From NCBI GenBank assembly GCA_049718765.1, contig JBNARI010000009.1:1-61975 (forward strand): a stretch of DNA of 61,975 nt. Reading direction: 5' to 3'. The stretch comes from JBNARI01 sp049718765 (GTDB taxonomy: Bacteria; Bacillota; Sulfobacillia; DUMF01). Below, one piece after another: positions 58,693 through 61,975 of the stretch (position 1 is its first letter; every line of letters begins with the position of its first letter). The notes under the pieces are model-generated. The model made no database searches and was not told the DNA's origin. It saw only the letters and a list, made by a program, of their open reading frames with translations. The position numbers were made by a program, and so were the translations under genes.

Positions 58693-60171
58693 ATGGAGAC
58701 TTTCGACGTGTTCAGGCATATCGCCGAGCGCACCGGTGGCGATATTTACATTGGCGTGTTGGGACCAGTTAGGGCTGGCAAGTCCACGTTTATCCGCAGG
58801 TTCGTTGAGCTGTTCCTGCTGCCGAACATATCCGATCCCAACGTCAGGGAGCGGATAGTGGATGCACTGCCCCAGGCAGGTGCAGGCAGGACCATAACCA
58901 CAGTTGAGCCCAAGTTCATCCCCGAACAGGGAGTGGAGATATCCCTGAAGGAGAACATAGTGCTCCGCGTGCGGTTAGTTGACTGCACCGGCTACGTGGT
59001 GCCTGGAGCTCTTGGCGCCGAGGAAGGCGACACCCCAAGGATGGTGATGACCCCCTGGTTAGAAGAGCCAGTATCTTTCCAAGAGGCCGCCGAAATGGGT
59101 ACGAGGAAGGTCATTACGGAGCATTCTACCATCGGCTTGGTGGTTACCACCGATGGGTCCATAACAGACATACCCAGGGAGAGCTATGTGTCCGCAGAGC
59201 GCCAAGTCGTCCAAGAGCTCAAGGAACTGGCCAAACCCTTTGTGGTGATCCTTAACTCGCTAAACCCCTTGGCCACTACCACCCTTGAGCTCTCGGCAAA
59301 CCTGGAAAAGGAGTACGACGTGCCTGTGTTGCCCCTTGACGTAGCCAACATGCGCTATGACGACCTAGTGATTGTCATGGAACAGGTGCTTTACGAGTTT
59401 CCCGTCAAGCAAATCGAGTTCCAGCTGCCCCCATGGGTGCTAGAGCTAGCAAAGGAACACCCAATCCGAAGTTCCCTGGAGGCCACAACAAGTTCCGCAG
59501 CGGCCCAGATCCGCAGGGTGAGGGACATCCTCAAAGCAACCCAGTCCCTCCCCAAAAATGAGCTCGTGGATTCTGTGGCCATGGAACGCCTTGAGTTAGG
59601 GACTGGCATGGCCAAGGCAAGCGTGAAGGTGAGGGAACCTTTCTTCTATCAGGCTCTCAGCGAAGCAGCAGGCGTGGAAATCACCCACAGTGGCTTGTTG
59701 CTGAAGTACTTGAAGGAGCTTGCCACCATCAAGCGGGAGTACGATAGGATCGAGCCTGGCCTCACCGAAGTAATGCAAACGGGATATGGCATGATAGCGC
59801 CGTCACTGTCCGACCTGGAGCTGGAGGAACCAGAGCTGATCCGCCAGGGCAACCGCTTTGGCGTAAGGCTGAAGGCCAGCGCACCGTCAATTCACTTAAT
59901 AAGAGCGGACATCCAAACCGAAATCACCCCCATCCTGGGCACAGAACGTCAGTGCGAGGAGTTGCTCAGGCATATCCTGGATCAGTTCGAAGACGACCCA
60001 AAGAGAATCTGGGAGACGGACATTTTCGGCAAAGCCATGAATGACCTAATCAGGGAAGGTATCCAAAACAAGCTATACAGGATGCCAGAAAACGTTCAAT
60101 CCAAGCTCAGAGAAGCAATATCCAGGATCGTCAACGAGGGTGGCGCAGGCCTGGTTTGCATAATAATCTGA
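58693..60171 (+). CDS. spoIVA: Stage IV sporulation protein A (SpoIVA)
   Basis: A 492-residue ATPase that polymerises on the forespore surface and forms the base of the spore coat; the length equals the Bacillus protein. Walker A is GPVRAGKST (24-32), followed by PNVRERIVDALPQAGAGRTITTVEPKF and DCTGYVVPGALG. The central and C-terminal domains match throughout, ending GGAGLVCIII, the conserved tail that binds the small anchor SpoVM. SD GAGGAGG-like (GCAGAGGAGG) lies upstream. In known systems it is transcribed in the mother cell; CATAAGAAT at 58641-58649 resembles a sigma-E -10 but no clear -35 accompanies it. Confidence 0.97.
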   Translation: METFDVFRHIAERTGGDIYIGVLGPVRAGKSTFIRRFVELFLLPNISDPNVRERIVDALPQAGAGRTITTVEPKFIPEQGVEISLKENIVLRVRLVDCTGYVVPGALGAEEGDTPRMVMTPWLEEPVSFQEAAEMGTRKVITEHSTIGLVVTTDGSITDIPRESYVSAERQVVQELKELAKPFVVILNSLNPLATTTLELSANLEKEYDVPVLPLDVANMRYDDLVIVMEQVLYEFPVKQIEFQLPPWVLELAKEHPIRSSLEATTSSAAAQIRRVRDILKATQSLPKNELVDSVAMERLELGTGMAKASVKVREPFFYQALSEAAGVEITHSGLLLKYLKELATIKREYDRIEPGLTEVMQTGYGMIAPSLSDLELEEPELIRQGNRFGVRLKASAPSIHLIRADIQTEITPILGTERQCEELLRHILDQFEDDPKRIWETDIFGKAMNDLIREGIQNKLYRMPENVQSKLREAISRIVNEGGAGLVCIII

Positions 60172-60207
60172 CTAGAATCCTTCCTGTAGCAACCGCTACT
60201 TTCACAG

Positions 60208-60253
60208 TATAATGTAGTTATACAGGAGGTTTGAAGCAGCTTCAAGAAGCTGC
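60208..60253 (+). promoter_or_regulatory. TATAAT, strong SD and palindrome between spoIVA and the decayed element
   Basis: TATAAT (60208-60213) is followed by CAGGAGGT (60222-60230) and a perfect palindrome GCAGCTTC-AA-GAAGCTGC (60236-60253). The SD leads into a short frame (TTG 60231) of 11 codons ending in TAG. No -35 is clear. This may be a relict promoter of the mobile element or a small transcript. Confidence 0.35.
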
Positions 60254-60290
60254 ACTTGCACCATAGTTGACTGTAGCTGACCCAAGAAGC

Positions 60291-60693
60291 ATGGAACCTT
60301 TATCCATTGGACAAGCAGCAGGAAGATTAGGCGTACACCCAAAGTGCCTTCGCACATGGGGAAACAGGGTTTGATCAGGCCTGTATGCCTGCCGAGCGGC
60401 CAGCGGGGGTACCCGGACGCATTCTGGGCACACGGGGGCAAAGAGATCCAGGTATCTACTAAAGAAGCAAGCTGATGCCGGAAACCTGGAGCGCCAATTG
60501 GAAAGGCTACGCGAAGGTTACCGTATAGTAGTCGAGTGCTCTGACGTGGCTTCTGGTTAAATCAGAACCGCCGTGGTCTGGTGCGGGCGGCGAGTTCAAA
60601 AAACTGCTGCTCGAGTATCCCGACCGGCTGGCGTGTTTCGGGTATGCTTGTTTGGAGCGTCCTTTGAAGTACTGTGGTGTTGAGATATCGTAA
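60291..60693 (+). pseudogene. tnpA remnant: IS607-type serine recombinase
   Basis: The first frame reads MEPLSIGQAAGRLGVHPKCLRTWG, the MerR-like HTH of IS607 transposases, then reaches TGA at 60372. A one-base loss around 60360-60366 restores QGLIRPVCLPSGQRGYPDA. The recombinase part then appears as VSTK, and after another frame change KQADAGNLERQLERLREGYR and VVECSDVASG, matching the family VSTKKQ...ERQ pattern. It ends at TAA 60558, but NQNRRGLVR and EYPDRLACFGYACLE follow in other frames. At least three frameshifts and a deletion around the catalytic core make it non-functional. Confidence 0.8.
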
Positions 60694-60763
60694 AAAGAGT
60701 CTGAGGATGTGGCAGCCCCGGGCGGAAGGGAAATCCGGCAGGGCTTCCGGGAGCTGGTAAAGG

Positions 60764-61975
60764 ATGCCGAAGAAGTACGAGGAGGACAAACTTGGCATAA
60801 CGGTATGCAGGGAGTTCTTCCCGGAGGTTTTTCCGGCCTTCCGGTCTTCTGAAAGGAGCCGGGGCGAGGAAGACCAGCTTGGGACAGAGATGCGCCTCTT
60901 TTGTGCCTGCCTGCGGTGTGCCTTCAATCGCTTGCTGGAGGGTGCTTCTCGACGAGATTAAAGCGCTCAGCCAAGGAGCTCTTCGGGCTCAACTCCCGCT
61001 ATGCAGACTACGCCAGTTAAGGCGGAAGCCCTGCTGGACTCTCAGAAAGAGCTCCTGGAGCTGGAGATTGAGGAAACGGAGGGAAAGCTGGACCGGACGA
61101 GAAAGAAGCTCGACCTGGCCATGAAAAAGCCGGCGCAAGCTGAGAAGAAGGACGATGCTGCAGATGTTATTCAAAAGCTCCGTCTTGCGATTAAGGGTCG
61201 GAAGGGCCGGGTAGGGTTTCTCGAGAGGAAGCTGGCCGAACTGGTAGTCCACCGGGAGAACGGGATCGTACCAAAGGTGGTCTTCGGCAGCAGGAGGCTC
61301 TGGGAGAGGGTGTGCGAAGGCCGGCCCAGCGGGAGGAGTGGCGGGCAGCTCGCAAGAACCGCCTTTACTCCCCGGGGGACGAGACCAAGGGCGGCAACCC
61401 GAACATGAAGGTGATTTACCGGGAAGGGGAGTTCCGCTTAGCGGCGACCATTTCCCACCTCTCTGAGAAGGTGGGCGAAGATGCTCTGGGCCGCCCGAAG
61501 ATGAGCCGCGGCCCGAGAGTAGAAGGCAGGCTGTGGCTCCCTGAAAAGCACCGCGACCTGGTGGAGATGTGGCTCGCGGCGAAACTACCCTACACAGTGG
61601 AGATAGTCAGCACCCTGGATGGTCATCATGTGGTGCATGTGACGTTTGAGCTGGGCGGTGCACCGGAGCCCGACTTTGCCAAGGGCTGCCTGGGTTTGGA
61701 TACGAAACCTGACGGCGTGGCCCTATGCAACGTTGGGACATCGGGCCAGCCGGAGCCTTGGCCGGAATGTTTCAGAGTCTCCTACCCGAGCAACTTGGGG
61801 AAGTGCAGGGGAGAGTTTCAGGTTATCATTTACCCGAACGGTTTCCTGTACATCAGGGTACTCGACTTGGCCTATGCGTGTGGTTTCCGCCGCGACTACC
61901 TTATGGGGGTCCTGGCCAAAGTAATGGTAGACACAGCCTTGTTCCTGGGCAAGCCCATTGCCCTGGAAGGTTTGG
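60764..61975 (+). pseudogene. tnpB remnant (RNA-guided nuclease family), partial
   Basis: The N-terminal part (MPKKYEEDKLG..., CAFNRLLEG) ends at a TAA near 60961. The next segments, ELFGLNSRYADYA and KAEALLDSQKELLELEIEE with GRKGRVGFLERKLAELVVHREN, lie in two further frames with changes near 60960, 61012 and 61325. From about 61327 a 216-codon frame stays open to the window end: EEWRAARKNRLYS, MKVIYREGEFRLAATISHL, then the RuvC-I motif GCLGLDTKPDGVA with the catalytic Asp, and GKPIALEGL with the RuvC-II Glu. TnpB proteins are guided by an RNA from the element's end, which lies outside the window. The intact-looking C-terminal frame may be a more recent copy or simply luck. Confidence 0.8.

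Larger units (their letters stand above)
60291..61975 (+). mobile_element. Decayed IS607-family insertion element (tnpA-tnpB), runs past the window
   Basis: A tnpA remnant encoding a MerR-type HTH plus serine recombinase is followed in the same direction by a tnpB remnant, the standard IS607 order. Both have several frameshifts and internal deletions, so the element cannot move by itself. It lies directly downstream of spoIVA. The left boundary is taken at the tnpA start codon; IS607 elements lack inverted repeats, so the true ends cannot be fixed here. Confidence 0.8.

Noticed and set aside
60202..60441. Minus-strand frame of 79 codons after spoIVA
   Set aside because: It lies antisense to the tnpA remnant and has no SD or recognisable domain.
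1..61975. CRISPR array, tRNA or rRNA genes
   Set aside because: No regularly spaced repeats and no cloverleaf or rRNA core sequences were seen in any intergenic region.

Overview
The window is a stretch of chromosome from an endospore-forming Bacillota (Firmicutes), most likely of clostridial type. It carries spoIVA, spoIIP, spoVS, an alpha/beta-type small acid-soluble spore protein and a SleB-type cell-wall hydrolase. It also carries Firmicutes-style housekeeping blocks (miaB-mutS-mutL-miaA-hfq; cinA-thpR-recA-recX-rny-ymdB-spoVS). TTG and GTG starts are frequent, Shine-Dalgarno sites are strong, and genes are tightly packed with many 4-nt overlaps. I see no rRNA, tRNA or CRISPR array.

Layout. 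(1) 1-7231, plus strand: the tail of a frameshifted short-chain dehydrogenase, two sodium:solute symporter-type transporters (the first with a C-terminal part that looks like two winged helices), a small two-helix membrane protein, a thiamine-diphosphate enzyme and a 3-hydroxyacyl-CoA dehydrogenase. This looks like an uptake-and-catabolism locus of unknown substrate. (2) 7260-8096, minus: a Gln-rich coiled-coil protein and a spore SASP. (3) 8207-11388, plus: small proteins (FmdB zinc ribbon, MoaD/ThiS-like), an MBL-fold hydrolase, then biotin ligase and the biotin transporter BioY. (4) 11347-15494, minus: folate transporter FolT, HtrA protease and a two-component system, with a tandem 11-bp repeat beside the htrA promoter. 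(5) 15535-24143, minus: hfq, miaA, mutL, mutS, miaB, an orphan solute-binding-like protein and an L,D-transpeptidase. (6) 24361-29389: SleB-like hydrolase, TtcA-like thiolase, MerR-like coiled-coil protein, spoIIP, PHP phosphoesterase, amidohydrolase, spoVS. (7) 29521-36015, minus: ymdB, an uncharacterised gene, rny, recX, recA, thpR, cinA. (8) 36157-40558, plus: cell-wall amidase, rimO, a membrane-anchored protein translationally coupled to a short FtsH-like protease. (9) 40510-44593, minus: a deacetylase-like protein lacking its metal ligands, then mrfB and mrfA (DNA repair). (10) 44668-45744, plus: a GH18-like protein lacking one catalytic Asp. (11) 45725-58518, minus: a long compact run with dacF, a deacetylase, patatin, surE, dinG, mtaD-ahcY-mtnP (SAM by-product salvage), ndk, an M42 peptidase and speD. 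(12) 58693-60171: spoIVA. (13) 60291-61975: decayed IS607-family element (tnpA and tnpB, multiple frameshifts), running off the window.

How the genes connect. SpeD feeds polyamine synthesis, which releases methylthioadenosine; MtaD and MtnP act on it, and AhcY handles the parallel SAH by-product. RecA, RecX, CinA, MutS, MutL, MrfA, MrfB and DinG make this a DNA-maintenance-rich segment. Cell-wall and sporulation enzymes recur throughout. Five of the six tail-to-tail gene pairs overlap within coding sequence by 20-49 nt; only hbd/7260 is separated by a hairpin.

The points most worth checking are the transporter with winged helices, the rny reading frame with no ordinary start codon for its membrane anchor, the htrA operator, the putative pseudo-enzymes, the truncated FtsH-like pair and the convergent overlaps.
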